A stretch of DNA of 64,000 bases, taken from positions 186,001 to 250,000 of the forward strand of contig NZ_BAABMF010000004.1 in the NCBI RefSeq assembly GCF_050402865.1, in the 5' to 3' direction. Source of the stretch: Clostridium_AF sediminicola (lineage in GTDB: Bacteria; Bacillota; Clostridia; Clostridiales; Clostridiaceae). The position numbers and the translations under genes were made by a program. The notes under the pieces were generated by a model that worked only from the letters and a program-made list of their open reading frames with translations, was not told the DNA's origin and made no database searches. This document shows, in pieces, positions 26,284 through 36,025 of this stretch (its first letter is position 1; every line of letters starts with the position of its first letter).

Positions 26284-27876
26284 ATGAGAAAGAGATTTAA
26301 TATTACCGGTACGTGCATACCAGAGAAGCATTTTATGATAGATATATCGAATAAAATTGAAAAAATAATGGAGCTTATTGAAGATGGAGAATATTTTACT
26401 ATAAATAGACCAAGACAATTTGGAAAAACCACATCTATATATATGATAGAAAGAGCTTTAGAAAACAGCGAAGAATACTTAGTGATTTCTACTAGCTTTG
26501 AAGGTATTGGAGATTTAATATTTGAGAAAGAAAAAAGATTCTCAAAAGAATTTTTGGATATACTGGCAGATACTTTGGCTTTTGATGATGAAGAGTTGGC
26601 TTTATTTTTACAAGGTTTAGAAAATGAAGTGAACTCTTTTAAAGATTTATCTAAAGCAATAGCTAAATTTATTAAAAAGGTAAATAAGAAAGTAGTTTTA
26701 ATTATAGATGAGGTTGACAAAAGCAGCAACAATCAATTATTTTTAAGCTTTTTAGGTATGCTAAGGAATAAGTATTTATTAGCACAGAGAAAAAAAGATT
26801 ATACCTTTCACAGCATTATATTAGCTGGAGTACATGATGTAAAGAGTTTAAAATTAAGAATAAGACCAGGGGAAGAAGAAAAATATAATAGCCCTTGGAA
26901 TATTGCTTCAGATTTCACTGTGGATATGAGTTTTTCACCTGAAGAAATTAAAACAATGTTAGATGATTACATTGAAAATAAGGGAGTATCACTAGATAGA
27001 AAGTATTTCTCAGAAAAGCTATATTACTATACTTCAGGATATCCATTTTTGGTGAGTAAATTGTGTAAAATTATTGATGAGAGAATAATGCCAGTGGATA
27101 AATTTGTATGGGAAAAAGAATATATGGATATGGCTGTTAAGGAAATATTAAAAGATAGCAATACCAACTTTGATTCTTTGATAAAGAATATTGAAAATAA
27201 TGAAGAGTTATATAGATTTGTAGAAAAAATTATTATAGATGGAGAAACTATTTCTTATATTAAAACAGATAAAATTATAAATTTGGGAACCATTTATGGT
27301 TTATTGAAAAATAAAGAAAACATATGTAAAATTAATAATAGAATATATGAGCAACTTTTATATGATCATATGATGATAAAAATTATAAGACAAGATAGAA
27401 AGAGTGTAATGTCAGATTATAATTATAAATCTTTTTTTATAAAAGAAGATGGAACTTTGGATGTAAAGAAAATACTAATAAAGTTCCAAGAATTTATGAA
27501 AAAAGAGTATTCTAAAAAGCGGAAAGAATTTCTAGAAGCAGATGGAAGGCTTGTATTTTTAGCTTTTATAAGTCCTATTGTAAATGGGATAGGATTTGCA
27601 TTCAAAGAAGTGCAAGGAGCTGAAGAAAAACGATTTGATGTAGTAATAACTTATAAAGAAAAAATGTATATAATAGAGTTGAAAAAGTGGTATGGTGAAG
27701 TATACCACAAAAGAGGGCTATTACAGCTTGGAGAATATCTAGAGCAGTATGGGTTAGATGAAGGGTACCTACTAATTTTTGATTTCAGAAAAGAAAAAGC
27801 TAATATTACTGAAGTTAAAGAAGAAGTGGCTATTGTAAATGGTAAGAGTAAAAAGATTTATGAAGCATTTGTTTAA
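26284..27876 (+). CDS. AAA-type ATPase with C-terminal PD-(D/E)XK nuclease-like domain
   Basis: A 530-residue ATP-binding protein. Walker A is NRPRQFGKTTS near residue 42 and Walker B VVLIIDEVDKSS near 140. The segment SGYPFLVSKLCKIID is typical of STAND-like AAA proteins of this clostridial family. The C-terminal region has the nuclease-fold pattern FDVVITYKEKMYIIELKKW (Asp, then Glu-x-Lys). A close paralogue lies at 37248. ATG follows AGAGGTGATAATC. Function is unproven; the family is usually multicopy and has been suspected of mobile-element or defence roles. Confidence 0.85.
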   Translation: MRKRFNITGTCIPEKHFMIDISNKIEKIMELIEDGEYFTINRPRQFGKTTSIYMIERALENSEEYLVISTSFEGIGDLIFEKEKRFSKEFLDILADTLAFDDEELALFLQGLENEVNSFKDLSKAIAKFIKKVNKKVVLIIDEVDKSSNNQLFLSFLGMLRNKYLLAQRKKDYTFHSIILAGVHDVKSLKLRIRPGEEEKYNSPWNIASDFTVDMSFSPEEIKTMLDDYIENKGVSLDRKYFSEKLYYYTSGYPFLVSKLCKIIDERIMPVDKFVWEKEYMDMAVKEILKDSNTNFDSLIKNIENNEELYRFVEKIIIDGETISYIKTDKIINLGTIYGLLKNKENICKINNRIYEQLLYDHMMIKIIRQDRKSVMSDYNYKSFFIKEDGTLDVKKILIKFQEFMKKEYSKKRKEFLEADGRLVFLAFISPIVNGIGFAFKEVQGAEEKRFDVVITYKEKMYIIELKKWYGEVYHKRGLLQLGEYLEQYGLDEGYLLIFDFRKEKANITEVKEEVAIVNGKSKKIYEAFV

Positions 27877-27896
27877 TAATATATGTTCCTAACTAG

Positions 27897-27930
27897 GCTG
27901 ACGTCGTATTTTACGACGTGAGTTTTTTTC
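27897..27930 (+). terminator. Rho-independent terminator
   Basis: ACGTCGTA / TACGACGT, eight perfect pairs with a three-T loop, extended by CT/AG, then seven T. It closes the AAA/nuclease gene. The rest of the gap to 28166 is AT-rich and carries a promoter-like stretch shared with the region before 37248. Confidence 0.9.
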
Positions 27931-28165
27931 TTTTTCAAAAGTTTTAATTTAAATATAGCTAATAATATTGTAATGGTATTAGCTATATTTATAATTTCAG
28001 TTAAGCCAAGTTTGCAAAGAGCGGAGTTGGCAGTAAACTAATAAATATTAAAAAATACTTAATCGGATATAATGTATTGTTAAAAATGCTTACTTGGATA
28101 TAATTAATGATAAAGATAAACCACTTCTAAACTAATATAAATCTTAAGTAAAGTAGGTGAAAGCA

Positions 28166-28693
28166 GTGAAAAGAATCCCAATAGGAATAAGTGATTTTAA
28201 AATGTTAATAGAAGAAAATTATTTGTTTGTTGACAAGTCTTTATTAATAAAAGAGTTTTGGGAGAGTCATGGCCAAACTATTTTACTACCAAGACCCAGA
28301 AGGTTTGGGAAAACTCTTAATATGAGCATGATTAAATATTTTTTCGAGAAAAATGAAAAAGACAATAAACATCTTTTTAAAGATCTTAATATAGAGAAAA
28401 ATAAAGAAATTATGGATCTTCAAGGTAAGTATCCCGTTATATATTTAAGCTTTAAAGATGAAAAGCACAGTTCTTTTGAATATTTACATGCAGGATTAAG
28501 AAATCTATTAAGTAGATTATATAAGGAACATAAGTATTGCTTAAATACAGAGAAAATTGAGAAAGTTGATAAGGAATACTATAATTCTATAATTAATAAA
28601 AAGTCAGATATAATAGATTTATCTGATTCTATAAAGATGTTATCATTCCTAAATCTTGGCTTGGTAAAAGAGAGGAAGAACTTGCAAAAATAA
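28166..28693 (+). pseudogene. AAA-ATPase-like protein, N-terminal fragment
   Basis: The N-terminal ~160 residues of an AAA-ATPase-like (PF09820) protein: RIPIGISDFKMLIEENYLFVD, then Walker A LPRPRRFGKTLN. Full-length relatives are about 500-600 residues. Homology is lost around 28640, where an out-of-frame MYG1 gene end begins, so the last ~16 residues of this frame are junk. GTG 28166 follows AGGTGAAAG. The nuclease-domain half, as seen in the gene at 1-1077, is missing. Confidence 0.8.
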
Positions 28694-28863
28694 CGGGAGT
28701 TAGTGATGCAGTATTCTGTCATACTGGAAGATTTATTGCTGGAACTGGTTCATTAGAAAGAATTAAAGAATTAGCACAAATTGCAATCAATGAGCCTTAT
28801 GAACATGAAAGTATAATAAATAAAGTCATAAAGATTGCAAGAAAATTATTTGGAAAAAAATAA
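28645..28863 (+). pseudogene. MYG1/UPF0160 family, C-terminal fragment
   Basis: Frame 1 reads IPKSWLGKREEELAKITG, then VSDAVFCHTGRFIAGTGSLE, which is the conserved C-terminal end of MYG1/UPF0160 (DHH-related exonuclease family) proteins. The other ~230 residues are absent. It is joined out of frame to the AAA-ATPase fragment at about 28640, so one deletion appears to have removed the ends of two genes. It is followed by a terminator. Confidence 0.8.
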
Positions 28864-28916
28864 GAAATATTAAAGGGTAAATAGTTTAAATAAAAGCATA
28901 AGGGATATAAACATAG

Positions 28917-28942
28917 AAAAACTGCCAATAGCAGTTTTTTTT
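28917..28942 (+). terminator. Rho-independent terminator
   Basis: AAAAACTGC / GCAGTTTTT around CAATA, eight T. It follows the MYG1 relic. The following ~230 bases hold TGTCACAT direct repeats (28968-28988) and no gene. Confidence 0.85.
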
Positions 28943-29170
28943 ATGTAAATAAAAATTTAAAAAATGTCACATGGCTTTCTGTCACATTTTTAAACAAAAT
29001 CAAAATTATTGAAAAAGTTTTTACGTATTGTTAGTATATAATATTTAAATTCACTAATCTTTTTTAACATTGAAAAATTTTGACACTTAACAAGGAAAAA
29101 CATAGAATAAATAGAATATATAGAATATATTATAATTTTAATTTAGAAAAAAACTAGGTGAAAGCGGGGA

Positions 29171-31015
29171 ATGATGTTGGCACAAAAAGGATATGATTTT
29201 ACTCCTGAAGATATAAAATATGATTTTCCATTCAATACAAATGTAATAGATATGAATGCAGTTATCAAAGCATCTCAAACTATTTCTAGGGAAATTGAGT
29301 TAGATAAGTTACTTGAAAAGCTCCTTAGAATTGTTGTGGAAAATTCAGGTGCTGAAAAGGGATATTTTATAATGAAGTCAGAAGATAAATTCCTTATTGA
29401 ATGTGAAATCAATAATGAGAATATGTCAGTTATGCAGAGCATTCCCTTAGAAGAATGCCAGGATATTTGTCAAGGTATTGTGAATTATGCAATAAGAACA
29501 AAGGAAACCATAGTTTTAGACGATGCATCTAATGAAGAGTTATTTTCTACTGATCCGTATATAGTAAGAAATCAGTCAAAATCTATTCTATGTATGCCTA
29601 TAATTTATAGAGGAAATTTAATAGGGGTTACTTATTTACAAAACAATATCTCCATTGGAGTATTTAATAGAATTCACATTGAAGTATTAAAAATATTATC
29701 TTCTCAGGCAGCTATTTCAATTGAAAATGCCATAATGTACAAAAGAATTAAAGAAATTAATCAAGGCTTAGAAAAAACCGTAGAAAAAAGAACAAAAGAA
29801 TTAAAAGAAAGTCAAGAACAATATCGTCTTTTAGTAGAACTTTTACCTGATTCAATTTTTATTCACATTGAATCTAATATGATATTTGTTAATGAAGCTG
29901 CAACAAAGTTGTTTGGAGCAAAAAAGAGTGAAGAGCTAATTGGAAAATCCATAAAAGATTTTATTTATAGAGAATTTCACCAAACTTTTGACAAAAGAGC
30001 TAATGATATACAGAATAATATAAATGTTGGTCCCTACTGCGAATATAAGATTGTTAGGTCAGATGGAAAAAATGTAGATCTTGAAGTTGTTTCAACTTCT
30101 TTTCCATGGAACGGAAAGCAAACCATTTTGAGTGTTGTAAGAGATATAACTGAGAGAAAGCAAGCAGAAAAATTACGTAAAAGTGTTAAAGATAAGGAAA
30201 GATTGTTAAAAGAGGCTCTTGAATACGATAGAGTAAAGACTGAATTTATAGCCAATATTTCACATGAACTTAGAACCCCGCTTACTGTAATGTTAGGGGC
30301 AATACAGATGTTCAACTTGATTCTAAGTGAAAAATCAAGTAAAAGTGAAATACATAAAATGATAAAGTACTCAGGTATGATGAAACAAAATTGTTACAGA
30401 TTGATAAGATTAGTTAACAATTTAATTGATATTACGAAAATAGATGCTGGTTATTTCAGATTAAATCTAAAAAAATTAAATATTGTCAATGTTGTTGAAG
30501 ATATTACCTTATCAGTTGCAAAATATGTTGAAGATAAAAATATAAATTTAATATTCGATACTGATGTAGAAGAAAAGATAATGACATGTGATCCAGATAA
30601 AATGGAAAGAATATTGCTTAATCTTTTATCTAATGCAATAAAGTTTACAGACAAAAATGGAAGTATATTTGTAAACTTAAAGGATAAAGGCAAAAGTATT
30701 GTTATTTCAGTAAAAGATACGGGAATAGGTATTTCAGAAGATAAGCAGAAAATAGTATTTGATAGATTTATACAGGTTGATAAATCTCTTTCAAGAAATC
30801 GTGAAGGAAGTGGTATTGGCTTATCACTTGTTAAGTCTTTTGTTAAATTTCAAGGAGGCACAATTACTTTAAAAAGTAAGCTAGGATATGGAAGTGAATT
30901 TATTATAGAACTCCCTGACCAAAAACTAGTAGAAAACTCTCTGGAAGAAATAGCTGCATGTGATATTAATAAAAATAAAGAACAAATACAAATTGAATTC
31001 TCAGACATATATTAA
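29171..31015 (+). CDS. Cytoplasmic sensor histidine kinase (GAF-PAS-HisKA-HATPase)
   Basis: A 614-residue kinase without membrane helices. A GAF domain (about 40-195) is followed by a short coiled coil, a PAS domain (about 212-330), HisKA with the phospho-acceptor His in FIANISHELRTPLTV, and HATPase_c with the N box NLLSNAIKFTD, G1 VKDTGIGIS and G2 GSGIGLSLVKSF. The N-terminus resembles the GAF part of larger kinases that carry an AAA-ATPase/TPR portion upstream, so this may be a shortened form. No response regulator gene is adjacent, so the partner is elsewhere. ATG 29171 or 29174 follows AGGTGAAAGCGGGGA. Confidence 0.9.
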   Translation: MMLAQKGYDFTPEDIKYDFPFNTNVIDMNAVIKASQTISREIELDKLLEKLLRIVVENSGAEKGYFIMKSEDKFLIECEINNENMSVMQSIPLEECQDICQGIVNYAIRTKETIVLDDASNEELFSTDPYIVRNQSKSILCMPIIYRGNLIGVTYLQNNISIGVFNRIHIEVLKILSSQAAISIENAIMYKRIKEINQGLEKTVEKRTKELKESQEQYRLLVELLPDSIFIHIESNMIFVNEAATKLFGAKKSEELIGKSIKDFIYREFHQTFDKRANDIQNNINVGPYCEYKIVRSDGKNVDLEVVSTSFPWNGKQTILSVVRDITERKQAEKLRKSVKDKERLLKEALEYDRVKTEFIANISHELRTPLTVMLGAIQMFNLILSEKSSKSEIHKMIKYSGMMKQNCYRLIRLVNNLIDITKIDAGYFRLNLKKLNIVNVVEDITLSVAKYVEDKNINLIFDTDVEEKIMTCDPDKMERILLNLLSNAIKFTDKNGSIFVNLKDKGKSIVISVKDTGIGISEDKQKIVFDRFIQVDKSLSRNREGSGIGLSLVKSFVKFQGGTITLKSKLGYGSEFIIELPDQKLVENSLEEIAACDINKNKEQIQIEFSDIY

Positions 31016-31056
31016 GTTTACGTATTAACATATTATTTTAAAGGGGAGACAAGATT

Positions 31057-31905
31057 TTGAAAATAATTTTTAGTAGAAAAGGTTTTGATTCTGAGTCTGG
31101 AGGGTGTCCAAGTCCTATTTTATCAGATGGAAAAATGATTTCATTACCTATACCAGATAAGAATGATTTAATAAAATATAGTGATTTAAGATATGATAAA
31201 TCAAATACTTATTATGATGTTATAACTAATTTTAAGAAAAGAATACATTCAGCAGAAGGATGGAATGAATTTAACAAGGATACGACTTGTCATTTTGATC
31301 CAGATATAAATTTTAATGCTATAAAAAGAGATGAAAAATGGAGAGGTGTTTTTGGTCAATGTGGAGGTGCTCAAAAACATTTAGAAAATAGAGGTGTAAA
31401 AGAAGATGATATATTTTTATTTTTTGGATGGTTTAGAAGAACTATTTATAAAAATAATAAATTAGTTTTTGACCCAAGTGATAAAGATGGTAAACATATA
31501 CTTTATGGATATATGCAAGTACATGAAATAATTAATGATCCGGATAAAGATAACATTCCAAGTTGGATGAAATATCATCCTCATGTAGGTAGAAATAAAG
31601 TTAATAATAAAATATATGTTGCAAAGAAAAATGCTTCTTGGAATGAAAATATAAGAGGATATGGAGTTTTTAATTATAGCTCTGAACTAATATTATCTAA
31701 GGAAGGTTATTCAAAATCTCGTTGGGATTTACCTGATATATTTAAAAAAGTATATATAAGTCACCATAAAGAAAATAATTGGAAACAAGATTATTTCCAA
31801 TCAGTAGGAAGAGGACAAGAGTTTGTAGTTGATGCAAATGATGAAATTATTGATTGGGCTGTAAAGTTGATAGAAAACAATTGTAAGAAAAGAGGTATTG
31901 GTTAA
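31057..31905 (+). CDS. Nucleotide modification-associated domain 3 (Nmad3) protein
   Basis: A 282-residue protein beginning MKIIFSRKGFDSESGGCPSP, which I recognise as the Nmad3 family, predicted by comparative genomics to act with modified nucleotides or DNA-base hypermodification systems, often phage-linked. FGWFRRTIY and a late VGRGQEFVVD are further conserved-looking blocks. Start is TTG after GGGGAGAC. No DNA-modifying partner enzyme lies next to it; it stands alone between a sensor kinase and a TetR regulator. Confidence 0.75.
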   Translation: MKIIFSRKGFDSESGGCPSPILSDGKMISLPIPDKNDLIKYSDLRYDKSNTYYDVITNFKKRIHSAEGWNEFNKDTTCHFDPDINFNAIKRDEKWRGVFGQCGGAQKHLENRGVKEDDIFLFFGWFRRTIYKNNKLVFDPSDKDGKHILYGYMQVHEIINDPDKDNIPSWMKYHPHVGRNKVNNKIYVAKKNASWNENIRGYGVFNYSSELILSKEGYSKSRWDLPDIFKKVYISHHKENNWKQDYFQSVGRGQEFVVDANDEIIDWAVKLIENNCKKRGIG

Positions 31906-31968
31906 GAAAGCAAGTGTTACTTTGTAATAGTCTTATTGATAATATAGTATATTAGATAGGAGTTTGAT

Positions 31969-32529
31969 ATGTCGACGTTAACTAAAAGGGCTTTAGAAGC
32001 TTCTTTGAAGCATTTATTATTAAAAAAGCCATTAAATAAAATAACTATAAATGAAATTACCAATGACTGTGGTATTAATCGAATGACTTTTTACTATCAT
32101 TTCAAAGATATATATGACTTAGTTGAATGGTCTTGTACTGAAGATGCAAGGAAAGCCTTGGAAGGTAAAAAAACTTATGAGACTTGGGATCAAGGATTTT
32201 TGCAGATTTTTGAGGAAGTCCTTGAGAATAAACCTTTTATTATGAATGTTTATCATTGTATTAGTCGTGAGCAAGTGGAAAAGTACCTATATGAAGTAAC
32301 ATATCAATTGCTTATTAATGTAGTAAAAGAAAAATCAAAAGGATTAAAGGTTAGGGAAGATGATCAAAGGTTTATTGCTGATTTTTATAAGTATGGTTTT
32401 GTAGGACTTGTATTAGATTGGATAAAAAATGATATGAAAGATAATCCTTCTCGAATTATTTCTAGATTGAGAATATTAATTGAAGGAGATATTGAAAAAG
32501 CTTTAGAGAATTATAGAACAGATAAATAA
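31969..32529 (+). CDS. TetR/AcrR-family transcriptional regulator
   Basis: A 186-residue TetR-like repressor. The HTH is ITINEITNDCGINRMTFYYH followed by FKDIYDLVEW, with a C-terminal helical ligand domain (TetR_C of the DhaS-like group). Start ATG follows ATAGGAG. It is transcribed towards the oleate hydratase gene 145 bases downstream, with a terminator between, and is the obvious candidate to control it in response to fatty acids. That link is inferred from position only. Confidence 0.85.
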   Translation: MSTLTKRALEASLKHLLLKKPLNKITINEITNDCGINRMTFYYHFKDIYDLVEWSCTEDARKALEGKKTYETWDQGFLQIFEEVLENKPFIMNVYHCISREQVEKYLYEVTYQLLINVVKEKSKGLKVREDDQRFIADFYKYGFVGLVLDWIKNDMKDNPSRIISRLRILIEGDIEKALENYRTDK

Positions 32530-32544
32530 CGGGAACAAATTTTT

Positions 32545-32590
32545 AGACAAATTGGACTATTTGATAAAATTTTTATCATTGGTCTTTTTT
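32545..32590 (+). terminator. Rho-independent terminator
   Basis: TGATAAAA / TTTTATCA with outer AGAC/GTCT pairing, then seven T. It lies between the TetR gene and oleate hydratase. Confidence 0.65.
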
Positions 32591-32673
32591 TGTATATTTT
32601 ATTTAATCTTTGTTACTACTAAAATAAAGTTATAAGAAATATTATGATTTTGAATTAAAACGGAGGTACTAAT

Positions 32674-34449
32674 ATGTATTATTCTAGTGGTAATTATGAA
32701 GCATTTGCAAAACCTTTAAAGCCGGAAGGTATTGATAGAAAATCAGCCTATATTATCGGTTCAGGTTTAGCAGCTCTTGCTGCAGCTTGTTTTCTAGTGA
32801 GGGATGGACAGATGAAAGGGAAGCGTATTCATATATTGGAAAAAGATCCGATTCCCGGTGGAGCATGTGATGGTTATGAGTATGACAATTTAGGATATGT
32901 TATGCGTGGTGGTCGAGAAATGGACAATCACTTTGAATGTATGTGGGATTTGTTTCGTGATATTCCCTCTATTGAGACAGAAGGTGTCAGTGTTCTAGAT
33001 GAATATTATTGGCTGAATAAAAAAGATCCAAATTATTCTTTGATGCGTGCAACAATGAATCGTGGTGAAGATGGGCAAACTAATGGTGAATTTGGTTTAT
33101 CTGATAAAGCGTCTACCGAAATAATGAAATTGTTTTTTACACCGGATGAAAAACTTTATGATAAACGTATAGATGAGTTGTTTAGTGATGAGGTATTAAA
33201 TACTAATTTTTGGTTGTATTGGAGAACCATGTTCGCTTTTGAAAATTGGCACAGCGCATTAGAAATGAAATTATACATTAAACGATTTATTCATCATGTA
33301 GGTGGATTACCTGATTTTAAAGCGTTGAGGTTTACAAAATATAATCAATATGAATCAATGATTTTACCTATGATTAAATATCTTGAATCTTTTGATGTTC
33401 AATTTCATTACGGAACCCAAGTTGTAAATATCCAGTTTGATATTAGAAAAGACAAAAAAGTAGCTCAAAAACTGGAGTTTATTAGAGATGGTAAAAAAGA
33501 ATTCATTGATTTAACTGAAGATGATATGGTGTTTATTACTAATGGTGGTTGTGTTGAAAATTCAACATTAGGAAGTCAGAATGAACCAGCACCGTTTAAT
33601 ACGGAAATCAAAGAAGGTGGCGGTTGGGATATGTGGCGCAAAATTGCTGCTCAAGATCCGTCCTTCGGTAATCCAGAAAAGTTCTGTCATAATCCAGAAC
33701 AGTGTAATTGGATTAGTGCAACAGTGACTACATTGGATACTAAAATTCCACCCTATGTTGAAAAAATCTGTAAACGTGATCCGTTTTCAGGAAATGTAGT
33801 TACAGGAGGTATAGTAACAGTAAAAGATTCCAACTGGTTAATGAGTTGGACATTTAACAGACAACCTCAATTTAGAAATCAACCAAAAGACCAATTAGTC
33901 GGTTGGATTTATGGATTATTTAGTGATAAACCTGGTAACTATGTGAAGAAAGCTATGAGAGATTGTACCGGTAAAGAAATTTGTATGGAATGGCTTTATC
34001 ATATGGGTGTGCCTGAAAATGAGATTCCAGATATGGCTGAAAACAGTGCAAATACTGTACCATGTATGATGCCGTATATTTCAGCATTCTTTATGCCAAG
34101 AGCTGCAGGTGACAGACCTGATGTTGTACCTAAAGGAGCGGTGAACTTTGCCTTCATAGGACAATTTGCAGAAACAGTTAGAGATACGATTTTTACTACT
34201 GAGTATTCTATTCGTACGGGAATGGAATCTGTGTATACCCTATTAAATGTAGATAGAGGCGTACCAGAAGTATGGGGAAGTGTTTTTGATGTAAGATCTT
34301 TATTCGATTCAACTGTTCAACTAAGAGATGGTAAAAAAATTACCGATATGAAGTTAGGATTTAAAGAACGATTTGTACTGAAAAGGGCATTAAAAGCTAT
34401 TGAAGGTACAGATATTGAAAAGATATTAAAGGAGTATCAGTTAGTTTAA
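32674..34449 (+). CDS. ohyA: Oleate hydratase
   Basis: A 591-residue FAD-dependent fatty acid hydratase (formerly myosin-cross-reactive antigen). It adds water to the cis-9 double bond of oleic and related acids to give 10-hydroxy fatty acids, which detoxifies membrane-active free fatty acids. IIGSGLAALAAACFLVRDG is the FAD-binding Rossmann loop; VMRGGREMDNHFECMWDLF is the strongly conserved substrate region. Length equals that of typical family members. ATG follows CGGAGGT. It is single-gene, ended by a hairpin at 34491, and probably under the TetR regulator upstream. Confidence 0.95.
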   Translation: MYYSSGNYEAFAKPLKPEGIDRKSAYIIGSGLAALAAACFLVRDGQMKGKRIHILEKDPIPGGACDGYEYDNLGYVMRGGREMDNHFECMWDLFRDIPSIETEGVSVLDEYYWLNKKDPNYSLMRATMNRGEDGQTNGEFGLSDKASTEIMKLFFTPDEKLYDKRIDELFSDEVLNTNFWLYWRTMFAFENWHSALEMKLYIKRFIHHVGGLPDFKALRFTKYNQYESMILPMIKYLESFDVQFHYGTQVVNIQFDIRKDKKVAQKLEFIRDGKKEFIDLTEDDMVFITNGGCVENSTLGSQNEPAPFNTEIKEGGGWDMWRKIAAQDPSFGNPEKFCHNPEQCNWISATVTTLDTKIPPYVEKICKRDPFSGNVVTGGIVTVKDSNWLMSWTFNRQPQFRNQPKDQLVGWIYGLFSDKPGNYVKKAMRDCTGKEICMEWLYHMGVPENEIPDMAENSANTVPCMMPYISAFFMPRAAGDRPDVVPKGAVNFAFIGQFAETVRDTIFTTEYSIRTGMESVYTLLNVDRGVPEVWGSVFDVRSLFDSTVQLRDGKKITDMKLGFKERFVLKRALKAIEGTDIEKILKEYQLV

Positions 34450-34470
34450 AGCAATATAACTTATTGTTAG

Positions 34471-34510
34471 TTTTATGATAGTATTTGAAACCACCACTTT
34501 GGTGGTTTTT
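34471..34510 (+). terminator. Terminator within a 40-bp repeated element, copy 1
   Basis: AAACCACC / GGTGGTTT with loop ACTTT and a T run, preceded by TTTTATGATAGTATTTG. The whole 40 bases recur at 38835-38874 with one change in the loop, so the conserved unit is longer than a terminator needs to be. Confidence 0.88.
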
Positions 34511-34596
34511 ATTGTATATGCCTTTGTTTTTTTGGACACACAATGGATACATCTTTTTATTATAATTTAAAAAAAGATATAAAGGGGATTTGGAAT

Positions 34597-35877
34597 TTGA
34601 ATAAAAAGAAAATCATTATTTCTATTATTATCGTTGTTTTGCTTGCATTCAATTTCGCAGCGTGGAAATTTTGGGGATTAGGATTTAAAAAGGTTTCAGT
34701 GGAAAAACTTGATATTCCTAAATGGAAAACAGAACAAAGTATTAGTAATCCGAACTACAGCAATTATGTAGACGAATATGATATAGTGCGTAGTACGGAT
34801 GCGTTGAGCGGTGCAGCAAAGAAATTTTATAGTAAATATATTGACTATACAGCACCAAATGGTAAGCCAATTCGTCTGCTTGCAATGGACAAGGTCACAG
34901 ATGAACAGCTTTTATATGCCTACGATATGCTGAGTTTTTATTTGAAAAGTAATGACAAAATCGATAAGACAACTATAGCAAATAGAATGTCGGAAACTGG
35001 AACTACACTAATAATACCTAATGGAGCCGACAGAGATGGTAAAACACCGTCAAGGGCAATGATGCTCGGTCAGAATTTGAATCAGATGGAAATTGCAAAT
35101 GTTGGATCAAAATGGTATATCGACTGCGATTATGAGCATCGCGATGCATCCTTTGAGGAAATTTTCCACATGGTTCACGATTACGGTATTGGTACGATGC
35201 AAAATCCGGGAGCAAATCCTGAAATTTCAAAAATTATTGCACAAGGAAAGAACAATGCTCTTCCAGCAAATGAATCTGATTGGGGTAAAAAAGGTCTTTG
35301 GGGTTTGAATTCAGCTAGTTGGCTTAAGGAACTTTCTAAAGAGGGCAGTCTTGAACAGGAATACATTGTTTCTGTAATTGACAGCTACTATGGTCTCTGG
35401 GAACCTTGGACTGATGGAAAAGGAGGAATGTGGGGAACCTATTGTGCAAAAAATCGTAATGAAATTACAGCTAAAGATCCAATGGGCAAAGCAGCACTTG
35501 AGAGTTTTTTACCTGAAAATATCACACAGATGATGAGAATTGATCCATCATTTAACGGTGAATTTGTTATGACACGTGCTGAGGACAAACCCTATACAGC
35601 AAAGTCACAATATCTTCAGTGCGTCACCTTAACTGGTACTAACGATAGTAGTATTTCTGCAAATGCACTTGACAATATCTTGATGGTAAATAGCGGCGTA
35701 AATACAATCGATGGTAAATCTGGTCATGATATTGTACAGTTTCATGGTGCTTCAAGGGAATATACTGTAGAGCAAAAAAATGATGTTACTCTAGTAACTG
35801 ACTCAGTTAAAGGCAGAGATGGAGTAAATACACTTATTAATATTGAGGTGCTGAGATTTACGGATAAGGATATGTAA
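34597..35877 (+). CDS. Membrane-anchored protein with RTX-like C-terminus, possible metallohydrolase
   Basis: I do not know the family. From the TTG at 34597 (behind AAAGGGGAT) the protein is 426 residues with one N-terminal helix (IIISIIIVVLLAFNFAAW), so it is anchored and exported. The central part has EEIFHMVHDYGIG, with two His spaced as in some metal sites. The C-terminus, NTIDGKSGHDIVQFHG then DGVNTLINIEVLRF, resembles RTX calcium-binding modules of secreted Gram-negative proteins. The ATG at 34543 has no ribosome site. Third positions look richer in G and C than in neighbours, which suggests acquisition by transfer. Confidence 0.6.
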   Translation: MNKKKIIISIIIVVLLAFNFAAWKFWGLGFKKVSVEKLDIPKWKTEQSISNPNYSNYVDEYDIVRSTDALSGAAKKFYSKYIDYTAPNGKPIRLLAMDKVTDEQLLYAYDMLSFYLKSNDKIDKTTIANRMSETGTTLIIPNGADRDGKTPSRAMMLGQNLNQMEIANVGSKWYIDCDYEHRDASFEEIFHMVHDYGIGTMQNPGANPEISKIIAQGKNNALPANESDWGKKGLWGLNSASWLKELSKEGSLEQEYIVSVIDSYYGLWEPWTDGKGGMWGTYCAKNRNEITAKDPMGKAALESFLPENITQMMRIDPSFNGEFVMTRAEDKPYTAKSQYLQCVTLTGTNDSSISANALDNILMVNSGVNTIDGKSGHDIVQFHGASREYTVEQKNDVTLVTDSVKGRDGVNTLINIEVLRFTDKDM

Positions 35878-35898
35878 ATCATAATAAATTTGGTGAGC

Positions 35899-35938
35899 CA
35901 GTTGAGGTGATGTAAAGTTACTTCGACTGCTTTTTTTT
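35899..35938 (+). terminator. Rho-independent terminator
   Basis: CAGTTGAGGTGA pairs over 12 bases (with three G-U pairs) to TTACTTCGACTG, loop TGTAAAG, then eight T. Confidence 0.88.
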
Positions 35939-36025
35939 GTTTTTCTATTCCATAAGTCGACAAAGAAAATTGTAAAATTGTGATAAAATATAATTTAGAT
36001 ATCATTGTAAAATAAGGAGTGTTTT

